Of a stretch of 64,000 nt of DNA, positions 50,115-59,773 are shown piece by piece. This DNA is from Azoarcus sp. DD4 (lineage in GTDB: Bacteria > Pseudomonadota > Gammaproteobacteria > Burkholderiales > Rhodocyclaceae). The notes beneath the pieces were generated by a model. It saw only the letters and a program-made list of their open reading frames with translations. It had not been told where the DNA came from and ran no database searches. The stretch spans positions 2,666,001 through 2,730,000 of the forward strand of contig NZ_CP022958.1 in NCBI RefSeq assembly GCF_006496635.1, given 5' to 3'. The position numbers and the translations under genes were made by a program. Position 1 is the stretch's first letter. Each line of letters starts with the position of its first letter.

Positions 50115-51313
50115 CAGTAGCGCCGTCGGCTGTGTATCTCTTCCCGCGCGATCCGGCGGGCGTGGCGATCCGCGTCGAGCACGGCATCGACGGAATCGAC
50201 CGCCAGTTGCCCCGTCCGTTCCATTGTCGCCGAAATGACTTCGGCGATACGGCGAAAACCGAGGACGCCGTCGAGGAAGGCTGCGACCGCTTCCTCATTG
50301 GCGGCGTTTAGGACTGCAGGGGCCGAACCGCCCAGGCGCAAGGCCTCGTACGCGAGCGCAAGACATGGAAAGCGTGTGAAGTCCGGCCGCTCGAAAGTGA
50401 GGCGCGCGATCTCGAAGAGGTCGAGCGGGCGGACGCCGGCTTCGATCCGTTGCGGCCAGGCCAGCGCATGTGCGATCGGTGTGCGCATGTCCGGATTGCC
50501 GAGCTGGGCGACGACTGAGCCGTCGACATAGTCGACCATCGAATGAATCACGCTCTGCGGATGGACGACGACCTCGATCAAGGACGCCGGGGCACCGAAC
50601 AGCCAGTGCGCCTCGATTACCTCCAACCCCTTGTTCATCATGGTGGCCGAATCGACGGAGATCTTGCGGCCCATCACCCAGTTTGGATGGGCGCAGGCCT
50701 GCTCGGGCGTAACCGACTCCAGTGCATCGAGCGGCGTATCGCGAAACGGCCCGCCGGACGCGGTCAAAAGAATGCGCCGTACGCCGCAGGCGGTGGGCTG
50801 GCGACCGTAGTCAGGCGGCAATGACTGGAAGACCGCATTGTGTTCGCTGTCGATCGGAAGCAGGCGAGCACCGCACGCCGCCACTGCATCCATGAACAGC
50901 TGTCCGGAAAGAACGAGCGCTTCCTTGTTGGCCAGCAGGATCTTCTTCCCCGCATGCGCGGCTGCGAGCGTCGGGTTCAGCCCGGCGGCGCCGACAATGG
51001 CCGCCATCACGGCATCGACATCGTCATGCGATGCAACGGCGTCGAGTGCCGTGGTGCCGGCGAGTACTTCAGTCTTGCAACCCGCGCGCTTGAGACTGAG
51101 CGTCAGCTCCCGTGCCGCTTGCGCATCGACCATGACTGCGTAGCGCGGTGAATGACGGACGCAGATCTCGGCCATACGTTCGGTCTGGCGGTGGGCCGTG
51201 ACGGCGAAGACGGCGAAGCGATCCGGGTGGCGGGAGATGACGTCCAGCGTGCTGGCGCCGATGGAGCCGGTAGCACCCAGGATGGTGATCTGCTGGATAC
51301 GGGAGGCAGACAT
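50114..51313 (-). CDS. dxr: 1-deoxy-D-xylulose 5-phosphate reductoisomerase
   Basis: This 399-residue NADPH enzyme makes 2-C-methylerythritol 4-phosphate in isoprenoid synthesis. NADPH motif GATGSIGAST lies near residue 12-21. ANKEALVLSG and the metal/substrate site IDSEHNAVFQ are present, along with SASGGPFR-like TASGGPFRD. ATG at 51313 gives the family N-terminus MSASRIQQITILG. The enzyme feeds precursors to uppS and hpnD in this same window. Confidence 0.97.
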   Translation of the reverse strand: MSASRIQQITILGATGSIGASTLDVISRHPDRFAVFAVTAHRQTERMAEICVRHSPRYAVMVDAQAARELTLSLKRAGCKTEVLAGTTALDAVASHDDVDAVMAAIVGAAGLNPTLAAAHAGKKILLANKEALVLSGQLFMDAVAACGARLLPIDSEHNAVFQSLPPDYGRQPTACGVRRILLTASGGPFRDTPLDALESVTPEQACAHPNWVMGRKISVDSATMMNKGLEVIEAHWLFGAPASLIEVVVHPQSVIHSMVDYVDGSVVAQLGNPDMRTPIAHALAWPQRIEAGVRPLDLFEIARLTFERPDFTRFPCLALAYEALRLGGSAPAVLNAANEEAVAAFLDGVLGFRRIAEVISATMERTGQLAVDSVDAVLDADRHARRIAREEIHSRRRY

Positions 51314-51329
51314 AGGGCGGATTGTATGG

Positions 51330-52157
51330 TCAGCGGGTGAGCCAGAGTGCGGCAAGGCCCATCAACGGTAGCGTGGAGGTGAGACTGTCGATGCGGTCGA
51401 GTATGCCGCCGTGTCCGGGTAGGATGTTGCCGCTGTCCTTGACGCCCGCTTGGCGCTTGAGCAGAGACTCGAAGAGATCGCCGATGACGCTGATGGCGGT
51501 CAGCCCGAGCAGCAAGGGAATAAGGGTAAGGAGCGTCGTGACGGACAAGGGGCGCAATCCGCTTGCGTGAACTGCCAGGATGCCGAACAGCACGACGCCA
51601 GCGGCGGCACCGTAGGCGCCTTCCCAGGTTTTCCCCGGGCTGATGTTGGGCGCGAGCTTATGCCGGCCAAAGGCGCGACCAGCAAAATAGGCTGCAATAT
51701 CCGCAACCCAGGCAACCGACAAGGCTGCCAGGAGTACCCACGGGCCGAGCTGCCGCAAGTGAGCGAGGGCGAGCGTCGCCGGCAGCAGCACAATAAGGCC
51801 GACCGCGACACCGGAGGCTATGCTGCCGATCTGCCACTTCCGGGCCAGCCACCAGGGCATCGCCAACACCCAGAATGCCGCACTTGCGAGGTAGAGCGGT
51901 GCGAGGGCTCTGGGGTTAGATGCCCCCTGCTCGCCCAGGCCGGCGACAAGGCCGAGCAGTAGCGCCGCCGCTCCGGCAAACACGGCAAAGGCGATGTGCA
52001 GGCCGGACTGAAAGCGCGCAAGCGTGCCCCATTCCCACGCGGCAGCACCGCAGATTGCCGCGCAGAAGGCAAGCCACAGGACAGCCGGGAACAGAAAGAG
52101 GGCAGCCAGAAGCCCGAACAGCAGGATGAGTGCGGTGATGATCCGCGTTTTAAGCAT
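51330..52157 (-). CDS. cdsA: Phosphatidate cytidylyltransferase
   Basis: This 275-residue polytopic inner-membrane enzyme converts phosphatidic acid and CTP to CDP-diacylglycerol. About eight hydrophobic helices are visible. The C-terminal CDP-alcohol signature includes SVIGDLFESLLKRQAGVKDSG and LPGHGGILDRIDS, with the conserved acidic residues. It overlaps uppS by 8 bp and precedes dxr by 16 bp. Confidence 0.96.
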   Translation of the reverse strand: MLKTRIITALILLFGLLAALFLFPAVLWLAFCAAICGAAAWEWGTLARFQSGLHIAFAVFAGAAALLLGLVAGLGEQGASNPRALAPLYLASAAFWVLAMPWWLARKWQIGSIASGVAVGLIVLLPATLALAHLRQLGPWVLLAALSVAWVADIAAYFAGRAFGRHKLAPNISPGKTWEGAYGAAAGVVLFGILAVHASGLRPLSVTTLLTLIPLLLGLTAISVIGDLFESLLKRQAGVKDSGNILPGHGGILDRIDSLTSTLPLMGLAALWLTR

Positions 52158-52950
52158 GGGTGCCCGGATCGGTAAGCGGAGCCGCTGCTTCCGGTTTGCT
52201 CTTCAGTTGTTCGCTCGTCCGGCCGAAGCGACGCTCCCTGCCCTGATAGGACGCGATCGCCTTGGCGAGCTCGGCGGCATCGAAATCCGGCCACAAGGTG
52301 TCGGTAAAATACAGTTCGGTGTAGGCGAGCTGCCACAGCAGGAAGTTGCTGATGCGCTGCTCGCCGCCGGTACGGATGAACAGGTCGGGTTCCGGCGCGT
52401 AGCTCATCGACAGCTCTGCCGCGAGATCGTCCTCGTTGAAGTCGCCCGCTCTGTCCGGGTGGCGTTGCAACAGCCGCTTCACCGCGTTCATGATGTCCCA
52501 GCGTCCACCGTAGTTGGCCGCGATGGTGAGGGTGAAGCGGGTGTTGGCGGCAGTCAGGCTTTCTGCCTCCCGGATGGCGGCGATCAGCTTGGGCTCGAAT
52601 CGTTCGAGATCGCCGACGACACGCAGGCGGATACCGTTCTGGTGCAAGCGATTGGCTTCCTTGCGCAGCGACTTGATGAAGAGCTGCATCAGGAAGGAGA
52701 CCTCGTCGGCGGGCCTGCGCCAGTTCTCGGAGCTGAAGGCGAAAAGCGTCAGGTACTCGACGCCGCGATCCATGCAGGCGCGTATGGTTTCGCGGACCGA
52801 CTCGACGCCGCGCGTATGGCCGGCGATGCGCGGCATGAAGCGTTTGCGTGCCCAGCGCCCATTGCCGTCCATGATGATGGCGATGTGGCGTGGAACCTCG
52901 GCGACTTCGGGGATGCCCCGGGTCGAACTGCTGAAGCCTGAAGTGCCCAT
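52150..52950 (-). CDS. uppS: Undecaprenyl diphosphate synthase (isoprenyl transferase)
   Basis: This 266-residue cis-prenyltransferase makes the C55 lipid carrier for peptidoglycan and polysaccharide. The diphosphate-binding motif IIMDGNGRWARKR lies near residue 25-37, with FAFSSENWRRP near 83 and the late RTGGEQRISNFLLWQLAYTE. It is somewhat longer than E. coli UppS because of extra residues at both ends. It overlaps cdsA by 8 bp and follows frr by 48 bp. Confidence 0.97.
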   Translation of the reverse strand: MGTSGFSSSTRGIPEVAEVPRHIAIIMDGNGRWARKRFMPRIAGHTRGVESVRETIRACMDRGVEYLTLFAFSSENWRRPADEVSFLMQLFIKSLRKEANRLHQNGIRLRVVGDLERFEPKLIAAIREAESLTAANTRFTLTIAANYGGRWDIMNAVKRLLQRHPDRAGDFNEDDLAAELSMSYAPEPDLFIRTGGEQRISNFLLWQLAYTELYFTDTLWPDFDAAELAKAIASYQGRERRFGRTSEQLKSKPEAAAPLTDPGTHA

Positions 52951-52998
52951 GATCCCCTACCCCGTATCGTCCGCTTGGGAACAGTCGATCCGGAGGGA

Positions 52999-53556
52999 TC
53001 AGATCTGCATCAGTTCCTGCTCTTTCTGCGCGAGCTGCTTGTCGATCTCGGCCACGTACTTGTCGGTGAGCTTCTGGATGTCTTCCTGGGTGCGACGCTC
53101 GTCGTCCTCGGAGATCGTCTTGTCCTTGACGGCATCCTTGAGGTGCTGATTGGCATCCCGACGGAGGTTGCGCACTGCAACCTTGGCCGTTTCGCCTTCC
53201 TGGCGCACGACTTTGGTCAGGTCGCGACGTCGCTCTTCGGTGAGCGGTGGCATCGGCACGCGGATGATTTCGCCCATGTTGGCCGGGTTCAGACCAAGAT
53301 CGCTGTCGCGGATGGCCCGCTCGACCTTGCCGAGCATCGGCTTTTCCCAGGTCTGGACGCCGATCGTGCGGGCATCGATCAGGGTGATGTTGGCAACCTG
53401 ATTGATCGGCACCATGGAACCGTAGTACTCGACCTGTACATGGTCGAGCAGGCCGGTATGGGCGCGACCGGTACGAATCTTGGCGAGGTCGGTCTTGAGC
53501 GCCTCGAGCGACTTCTGCATCTTCTGCTCGGTCGCCTTCTTGAGTTCGGAAATCAT
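52999..53556 (-). CDS. frr: Ribosome recycling factor
   Basis: This 185-residue protein has the standard length and sequence of RRF, which with EF-G splits the post-termination ribosome. Conserved stretches include KIRTGRAHTGLLDHV near residue 26 and IRVPMPPLTEERRRDL near 106. ATG at 53556 (MISELKKATEQKM) was preferred to an earlier in-frame codon, because GAGGAG stands just before it. It lies 10 bp after pyrH. Confidence 0.97.
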   Translation of the reverse strand: MISELKKATEQKMQKSLEALKTDLAKIRTGRAHTGLLDHVQVEYYGSMVPINQVANITLIDARTIGVQTWEKPMLGKVERAIRDSDLGLNPANMGEIIRVPMPPLTEERRRDLTKVVRQEGETAKVAVRNLRRDANQHLKDAVKDKTISEDDERRTQEDIQKLTDKYVAEIDKQLAQKEQELMQI

Positions 53557-53566
53557 GCGCGACTCC

Positions 53567-54283
53567 TCAGGAATGAACCAGCGTGCCTTCGTCTTCACCC
53601 ATCACGACACGCTTGAGCGCGCCCGGCTTGAAGATCGAGAACACGTTGATCGGCAGTTTCTGGTCACGGCACAGCGCGAAGGCGGTCGCATCGAGGACTG
53701 CGAGATTTCGGCCGATCGCCTCGTCGAAGCTGATGCGGTGGTAGCGTTGGGCTGTCGGATCCTTCTTCGGATCCGCGGTGTAGACGCCATCGACCTTGGT
53801 GGCCTTGAGCACGATCTGGGCACCGATCTCGGAACCCCGCAGCGCCGCGGCTGTGTCGGTGGTAAAGAACGGATTGCCCGTGCCGGCAGCAAAGATCACC
53901 ACCCTGCCCTCTTCGAGATGGCGGATGGCGCGACCGCGGATATAGGGTTCGACGACCTGGTCGATGCGCAGCGCCGACTGGACTCGGGCCTCGACGCCGC
54001 AGCGTCGCATGGTGTCGGCTAGTGCCATCGCGTTCATCACGGTGGCGAGCATGCCCATGTAGTCGGCGGTGGCACGGTCCATGCCGGAGGCAGCCCCCTT
54101 CATGCCGCGGAAAATGTTACCGCCGCCGATCACCACGCCGACCTGGACGCCCAGGCGACTGACTTCGGCTATCTCCGAGACGATGCGGCTGACCACATCC
54201 TCGTTGATGCCGTAGGCGTCGTCGCCCATGAGGGCTTCGCCGGAGAGCTTGAGCAGGATGCGCTTGTATGCGGCGGCGGTCAC
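53567..54283 (-). CDS. pyrH: Uridylate kinase
   Basis: This 238-residue amino acid kinase-fold enzyme phosphorylates UMP to UDP. KRILLKLSGEALMG lies near the N-terminus, GGGNIFRG near 56, and GTGNPFFTTDTAA near 138. The start is GTG at 54283; AAGGAG lies six bases upstream, and the only ATG nearby is out of frame and followed by a stop. It sits between tsf (10 bp) and frr, as in most bacteria. Confidence 0.96.
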   Translation of the reverse strand: MTAAAYKRILLKLSGEALMGDDAYGINEDVVSRIVSEIAEVSRLGVQVGVVIGGGNIFRGMKGAASGMDRATADYMGMLATVMNAMALADTMRRCGVEARVQSALRIDQVVEPYIRGRAIRHLEEGRVVIFAAGTGNPFFTTDTAAALRGSEIGAQIVLKATKVDGVYTADPKKDPTAQRYHRISFDEAIGRNLAVLDATAFALCRDQKLPINVFSIFKPGALKRVVMGEDEGTLVHS

Positions 54284-54293
54284 ATGTGACTCC

Positions 54294-55184
54294 TTACTTC
54301 TTGGCCGCAGCGGCAGCCTGTTCGGCCACTTCGGCGGCGAAGTCGGTAACCTTCTTCTCGATGCCTTCGCCGACAACGTACAGAACGAAGGAGGCCACCG
54401 ATGCGCCACGGGCCTTCAGCAGGGCTTCGACGGTCTGCTTGTCGTCCTTGACGAAGGGCTGGCCGAGCAGGGTCACTTCCTTCAGGAACTTCTGCACGGT
54501 GCCTTCTGCGATCTTCTCGAGCATGGCTTCCGGCTTGCCGGCTTCGCGGGCCTTCTCGATCGCGATGCGGCGTTCGGAGTCGATCAGTTCGGCGGACACG
54601 CCCGATGCGTCGAGCGACTTCGGCTTCGACGCGGCGATGTGCATGGCCAGATCCTTGGCCAGTTGCTCGTCACCGCCGACGAGGTCGACCAGCACGCCGA
54701 TCTTGGCTCCGGCGTGAACATAGCTGGCGACCTGACCCTTGGCTTCAATGCGGCTGAAGCGGCGAATGGTGATGTTCTCGCCAATCTTGCCGACCAGCGC
54801 GGTGCGGAAGGCTTCGACGGTCTGGCCTTCGAGTTCGAGCGCGGAGAGCGCTGCGACGTCGGCCGGGTTCTTGGTGGCGACGAGGCCGGCGAGCGAGGCG
54901 GCGAGCGCGATGAAATCGTCGTTCTTGGCGACGAAGTCGGTTTCACAGTTCAGCTCGACCATTGCAGCCAGCTTGCCGTCAGCCGACACGGAAATGCCGA
55001 CGATGCCTTCGGCAGTGACGCGCGCGGCGGCCTTGGAGGCCTTGTTGCCGAGCTTGATGCGCAGCACTTCTTCGGCCTTGGCCATGTCGCCGCCGGCTTC
55101 GGTCAGTGCCTTCTTGCATTCCATCATCGGCGCGTCGGTCTTCTCGCGCAGTTCCTTGACCATGCTTGCGGTGATTTCCGCCAT
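54294..55184 (-). CDS. tsf: Elongation factor Ts
   Basis: This 296-residue protein is the nucleotide exchange factor for EF-Tu. It has the N-terminal UBA-like domain with LREKTDAPMMECKKAL (residues 13-28) and the core signature VELNCETDFVAKND near residue 77, plus the coiled-coil region near 185-225. It follows rpsB after a 102-bp spacer that contains a strong hairpin. Confidence 0.98.
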   Translation of the reverse strand: MAEITASMVKELREKTDAPMMECKKALTEAGGDMAKAEEVLRIKLGNKASKAAARVTAEGIVGISVSADGKLAAMVELNCETDFVAKNDDFIALAASLAGLVATKNPADVAALSALELEGQTVEAFRTALVGKIGENITIRRFSRIEAKGQVASYVHAGAKIGVLVDLVGGDEQLAKDLAMHIAASKPKSLDASGVSAELIDSERRIAIEKAREAGKPEAMLEKIAEGTVQKFLKEVTLLGQPFVKDDKQTVEALLKARGASVASFVLYVVGEGIEKKVTDFAAEVAEQAAAAAKK

Positions 55185-55257
55185 GTTAGCTCCTGGATTG
55201 CTGGGCGCGACCGCCCGTCACAAGACGCAGCCGCCGCGCGGGGGAATGTCTTTACTG

Positions 55258-55280
55258 TGCCCGGCCCGCGGGGCCGGGCA
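55258..55280 (-). terminator. Hairpin in the rpsB-tsf spacer, possible attenuator
   Basis: A perfect 10-bp stem TGCCCGGCCC/GGGCCGGGCA with a 3-nt loop starts 7 bp after the rpsB stop. No T-run follows on the minus strand, so full intrinsic termination is unlikely. A partial terminator in the same spacer is known in E. coli, so read-through control of the S2 to EF-Ts ratio is a fair inference. Confidence 0.6.
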
Positions 55281-55286
55281 GGAAAA

Positions 55287-56042
55287 TCAGCCTTGCTGTT
55301 CCTGGCTGCCTTCCTCGACTTCGACGAATTCGTCACCGCCGGCGGCGACGATTTCCTGCAGCACCTGGCTGCGGCCTTCCAGCACGGCGTCGGCCACGCC
55401 ACGGGCGTACAGACGGATGGCGCGGGAGGAGTCGTCGTTGCCCGGGATGATGTAGTCGATGCCGTCCGGCGAGTGGTTGGTATCGACCACGCCGACGACC
55501 GGAATGCCCAGCTTCTGGGCTTCGGTCACGGCGATCTTGTGGTAGCCGACGTCGATGATGAAGATGGCGTCGGGCAGGCCGCCCATCTCCTTGATGCCGC
55601 CGATGCTCTTCTGCAGCTTTTCGAGTTCGCGGGTCACGGTCAGCGCTTCGCGCTTGGACAGACGCTCGATGGAGCCGTCTTCGATCATGGCCTCGACTTC
55701 CTTCAGGCGCTTGATCGACTGCTTGACGGTCTTGAAGTTGGTCAGCATGCCGCCGAGCCAGCGCTCGTCAACATAGGGCATGCCGGCGCGGCGGGCTTCT
55801 TCGGCGAGGATTTCGCGAGCCTGACGCTTGGTGGAAACGAAGAGGATCGTGCCGCGGTTGGCCGCCAGCTTGCGCACGAAGTTCATCGCTTCGGTGTACT
55901 TCACCATCGTCTTTTCGAGGTTGACGATGTGGATCTTGTTGCGCTGGCCGAAGATGTAAGGGGCCATGCGCGGATTCCAGAAACGGGTCTGGTGGCCGAA
56001 GTGGACGCCCGCTTCGAGCATCTGACGCATCGTGACAGTCAT
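55287..56042 (-). CDS. rpsB: 30S ribosomal protein S2
   Basis: This 251-residue protein is the S2 protein of the small ribosomal subunit. It contains MRQMLEAGVHFGHQTRFWNP at residues 5-24, KTMVKYTEAMNFVRKL, the VDERWLGGMLTNFKT stretch near residue 92 and PVVGVVDTNHSPDGIDYIIP near 187-206. The ATG at 56042 gives the family start; the longer frame runs through the leader. A leader of about 175 nt separates the likely promoter from the start. Confidence 0.98.
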   Translation of the reverse strand: MTVTMRQMLEAGVHFGHQTRFWNPRMAPYIFGQRNKIHIVNLEKTMVKYTEAMNFVRKLAANRGTILFVSTKRQAREILAEEARRAGMPYVDERWLGGMLTNFKTVKQSIKRLKEVEAMIEDGSIERLSKREALTVTRELEKLQKSIGGIKEMGGLPDAIFIIDVGYHKIAVTEAQKLGIPVVGVVDTNHSPDGIDYIIPGNDDSSRAIRLYARGVADAVLEGRSQVLQEIVAAGGDEFVEVEEGSQEQQG

Positions 56043-56224
56043 GTGAAACTCCAATCTAGGGTTGAACCTCCGCCCGTCAGCGTGGTCAGCAAATGGTCCG
56101 GGAGCCGGACGACATTTTGCTGCCCACCTTTTGCCGCGATGCCAGTCAAAGTGAAACCGGATGCATCGCAGACCCCATTCTGGCGAGCGTGCGGATTTTG
56201 CCTGCGCTAGCAGACAAGCCCGTG

Positions 56225-56254
56225 ATCTTAGCATGCACGCGTTACACGGCTCAA
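56225..56254 (-). promoter_or_regulatory. Promoter of the rpsB-tsf transcript
   Basis: On the minus strand, -35 TTGAGC (56249-56254) and -10 TAAGAT (56225-56230) are 18 bp apart. The resulting transcript would have a leader of about 175 nt before rpsB, long enough for S2-mediated autoregulation as known in other Proteobacteria. No S2-binding structure was worked out here. The rest of the 290-bp gap to map holds nothing else clear. Confidence 0.6.
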
Positions 56255-56332
56255 GGCTCGGCGCGCGTTCGCGTTTGCCCGAATGGGACGCATGCGCTAG
56301 CCTTGTGACCTTTTGAAGGCCCGACCCCAGCA

Positions 56333-57151
56333 ATGAGCATTACCCTCAAGACCCAAGAAGAAATAGAACAGATGCGCGTGGCCTGCCGACTGGCAGCGGA
56401 AGTGCTCGACCACGTCGAGCCTTTCGTGAAACCCGGCGTGACCACAGCCGAACTCGACCGTATTTGCCATGAGTACATGGTGAACGTGCAGCGTACCGTG
56501 CCGGCGCCGCTCAACTACGCCCCGCCGGGCTACACGCCCTACCCCAAGTCGATCTGCACCTCGGTGAACCACCAAGTCTGTCATGGCATTCCGAGCGACA
56601 AGGCGTTGAAGAAGGGCGATATCGTCAATCTCGACATCACGGTCATCACGCCCGAAGGCTTTCACGGCGATACCAGCCGGATGTTCATCGTCGGCGGCGA
56701 AGGCAGCATCCTGGCCAAGCGCCTGTGTCACGTCACGTTCGAATGCCTCTGGCTGGGCATCGCGGCGGTACGGCCGGGCGCGCGCCTCGGCGATATCGGC
56801 AGCGTCATCCAGAAGCATGCAGAGGGCAATGGCTTCTCGGTGGTGCGCGAATTCTGCGGGCATGGCATCGGGCGCAAGTTCCACGAAGAGCCGCAGGTAC
56901 TCCATTACGGCAAGGCCGGCACCGGCGTCGAACTGCAGCCAGGCATGATCTTTACGATCGAGCCCATGATCAACGCCGGCAAGGCGGCGATCTCGGAGCT
57001 GCCCGACGGCTGGACCATCGTCACCAAGGACCGCAGCCTGTCGGCGCAGTGGGAGCACACCATCGTCGTGACCGAGACCGGTGTCGAGGTGCTGACCCTG
57101 TCGGAGAAGTGCCCACCGCCGCCGTCACTGGTCGCTGCAGCCTTTGCCTGA
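56333..57151 (+). CDS. map: Methionine aminopeptidase, type I
   Basis: This 272-residue metalloenzyme removes N-terminal Met from new proteins. Metal ligands are recognisable in VNLDITVITPEGFHGDTSRMF (two Asp), GHGIGRKFHEEP (His), TIEPMI (Glu) and SAQWEHTIVVTE (Glu). The substrate-site His is in NHQVCHGIP. It is divergent from rpsB and 30 bp ahead of glnD. Its product would process Pro-starting proteins in this window such as DmpI. Confidence 0.97.
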   Translation: MSITLKTQEEIEQMRVACRLAAEVLDHVEPFVKPGVTTAELDRICHEYMVNVQRTVPAPLNYAPPGYTPYPKSICTSVNHQVCHGIPSDKALKKGDIVNLDITVITPEGFHGDTSRMFIVGGEGSILAKRLCHVTFECLWLGIAAVRPGARLGDIGSVIQKHAEGNGFSVVREFCGHGIGRKFHEEPQVLHYGKAGTGVELQPGMIFTIEPMINAGKAAISELPDGWTIVTKDRSLSAQWEHTIVVTETGVEVLTLSEKCPPPPSLVAAAFA

Positions 57152-57181
57152 ACCGGAAACTCGGCCCGCGGCCTGGAAAAG

Positions 57182-59767
57182 ATGAACGACACCGCGATTT
57201 CTATCGACACGCTTCAGACTGCGATTGCCGACGCGCGCAGGCAGCTCGCCGAAGGCAGTGCCGCGCTGCGCACTGCCTACGAGACGCACCCCCTCACCGC
57301 GACCGTGCTCAAGGGGCGTGCCAGACTGGTCGATGCCGCCATCCTGCAGCTGTGGCGCGGTTGCGGCATGCCGCTGGAGGCCACGCTGGTGGCGGTCGGC
57401 GGCTATGGGCGCGGCGAGCTGTATCCCTGCTCGGATGTCGATCTGTTGATCCTGCTCGCCGAACCGGCCGATTCTGATCTGCAGGCGCGTCTTTCGACCC
57501 TGGTCGGCGCGCTGTGGGACATCGGGCTGGAGATCGGCCACAGCGTGCGGACCGTGGAAGAGTGTCTGGATGCGGCGATGAACGACATCACCGTCCAGAC
57601 CAATCTGCTCGAATCCCGCCTGCTGACCGGCGACGCGGAGCTCTTTGCTGGTTTCCAGGCACGCTATACCGAGATGCTGGACGTGCGTGCCTTCTTCAAG
57701 GCCAAGCAGCTCGAGCAGGAGCAGCGCTACGCCCGCTACAACGACACGCCTTACTCACTCGAACCCAACTGCAAGGAAAGCCCTGGCGGCTTGCGCGACC
57801 TGCAGATGCTGGGCTGGATTGCCCGCGCGGCCGGCCTGGGACGCAACTGGCGAGACCTTGCCCGCCGTCGTCTGATCACCGGCGAGGAGGCGAGCGACCT
57901 GCGCAGCGTGGAGCGCTTCCTGCAGCATGTCCGCATCCGGCTGCACTACCTGACAGGTCGATCCGAAGATCGCCTGCTCTTCGATCACCAGGAAAAGCTG
58001 GCCCGCATCATGGGCATCGAGGCCACGGTCGGCAAGCGTGCCTCCGAAGTCTTCATGCAGCGCTACTACCTGACGGCGAAGAAGGTTACCCAGATCAACG
58101 CCATCCTTCTGCAGAACTACGGCACCGAGATCTTCCCCGACCGCGGCGGCGCAGCGGTAGCGATCAACGCGCGTTTCCAGGCGGTGCGCGAACTGCTCGA
58201 CATCCGCAACGAAAAGGTCTTCGAGCGTCATCCCTCGGCCTTGCTGGAGTGCTTCCTGCTGATGCAGCAGCATCCGGAACTCAAGGGAATGACCGCCCGC
58301 AGCCTGCGCGCGCTGTGGCTCAACCGCAATCGCATCAACGCGGCTTTCCGCGCCGACCCGGCCAATCGCGCCCTTTTTCTGCGCATCCTCCAGGAGAAGC
58401 GCGGCATCGTGCACGAGTTCCGGCGCATGAACCAGTACGGCATCCTGTCGCGCTACCTGCCGCCGTGGCGGAAGATCCTCTGCCAGATGCAGCACGACCT
58501 CTTCCACGTCTATACGGTCGACCAGCACATCCTGATGGTGCTGCGCAACGTGCGGCGCTTCACCATGGGCGAGCATGCTCATGAATATCCGCTGATGACG
58601 CGTCTGATTCTCGGTTTCGAGCGTCACTGGCTGCTCTACGTGGCCGCGCTTTATCACGACATCGCGAAGGGGCGCGGCGGCGATCATTCCAGGCTCGGCA
58701 TGGAGGAAGCCCGCGAGTTCTGCGATGAGCACGGTCTTTCCGACGAGGATGCGGAGCTGGTCGTCTGGTTGGTCGAGCACCACCTGACGATGTCGCATGT
58801 CGCCCAGAAGGAAGACACCTCCGACCCCGACGTGGTGCGTCGCTTCGCCGATACCGTCGGCAGCGAGCGCCGGCTTACCGCACTCTACCTTCTGACCCAT
58901 GCCGATATCCGCGGCACCAGCCCCAAGGTCTGGAACGGCTGGAAGGGCAAGTTGCTGGAAGACCTCTTCTTCGCTACGCAGCGCCTCCTGCGTGGCGCCA
59001 CGCCGCAGCAGGCGCTAGGCCTCGACGACCGTCAGGAAGACGCGCGCAGCCTGTTGCGCTACCACGGCCTGCGTCCCGGCGTGGAGGATGCGCTGTGGGC
59101 GCAGCTGGATGCGGTCTACTTCATGCGGCATTCGCCGGAGGAGATCGCCTGGCACACTCGCCTGTTGTACTTCAGGCCCGAGGTCGAGGAGCCGGTTGTC
59201 AAGGCGCGCGTGTCCGAAGGCGACGAAGGCGTGCAGGTAATGGTGTTCACGCGCGACCAGAAGGATCTGTTCGTGCGCATCACCGGCTTCTTCGGGCGTA
59301 TCGGTTTCACCATTCTCGACGCCAAGGTGCATACCACCCGCCACGGCTATGCGCTCGACAGCTTCATGCTGCAGGACCCGGGCAACGCCGCACCTTATCG
59401 AGACGTCGTCTCGCTGATCGAACACGAACTCACGGCCCGACTGTTGAATCCGGGTGCGCCGGAGCGCCCGTCGACGGGGCGGCTGTCGCGCCAGGTGAAG
59501 CATTTCCCGATCACGCCGGAAGTGCGCATCCGCCCGGACGATGCGGGCAAACACTACATTCTCTCCTTGATCGCGGCTGACCGCCCGGGGCTCTTGTTCG
59601 ACGTGGCCGAAGTGCTGGCAAAATACGGCATCAGCCTGCAGACGGCCAAGATCGCCACGCTGGGCGAGCGTGTCGAGGATACCTTCCTGTTGACCGGCAG
59701 CGGCCTGTCGCAGGACGCGCACGTGCTGCGAGTGGAGCGCGAGCTGCTCGAACGCCTGCAGCTGTAA
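57182..59767 (+). CDS. glnD: [Protein-PII] uridylyltransferase/uridylyl-removing enzyme
   Basis: This 861-residue sensor of glutamine adds UMP to PII proteins when nitrogen is short and removes it when glutamine is high. The nucleotidyltransferase motif VGGYGRGELYPCSDVDLL lies near residue 70-87. An HD domain with ALYHDIAKGRGGDHS lies near 490-505, and two C-terminal ACT domains span about 690-860. It follows map by 30 bp and ends in a strong terminator. Confidence 0.98.
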   Translation: MNDTAISIDTLQTAIADARRQLAEGSAALRTAYETHPLTATVLKGRARLVDAAILQLWRGCGMPLEATLVAVGGYGRGELYPCSDVDLLILLAEPADSDLQARLSTLVGALWDIGLEIGHSVRTVEECLDAAMNDITVQTNLLESRLLTGDAELFAGFQARYTEMLDVRAFFKAKQLEQEQRYARYNDTPYSLEPNCKESPGGLRDLQMLGWIARAAGLGRNWRDLARRRLITGEEASDLRSVERFLQHVRIRLHYLTGRSEDRLLFDHQEKLARIMGIEATVGKRASEVFMQRYYLTAKKVTQINAILLQNYGTEIFPDRGGAAVAINARFQAVRELLDIRNEKVFERHPSALLECFLLMQQHPELKGMTARSLRALWLNRNRINAAFRADPANRALFLRILQEKRGIVHEFRRMNQYGILSRYLPPWRKILCQMQHDLFHVYTVDQHILMVLRNVRRFTMGEHAHEYPLMTRLILGFERHWLLYVAALYHDIAKGRGGDHSRLGMEEAREFCDEHGLSDEDAELVVWLVEHHLTMSHVAQKEDTSDPDVVRRFADTVGSERRLTALYLLTHADIRGTSPKVWNGWKGKLLEDLFFATQRLLRGATPQQALGLDDRQEDARSLLRYHGLRPGVEDALWAQLDAVYFMRHSPEEIAWHTRLLYFRPEVEEPVVKARVSEGDEGVQVMVFTRDQKDLFVRITGFFGRIGFTILDAKVHTTRHGYALDSFMLQDPGNAAPYRDVVSLIEHELTARLLNPGAPERPSTGRLSRQVKHFPITPEVRIRPDDAGKHYILSLIAADRPGLLFDVAEVLAKYGISLQTAKIATLGERVEDTFLLTGSGLSQDAHVLRVERELLERLQL

Positions 59768-59773
59768 ACGCAG

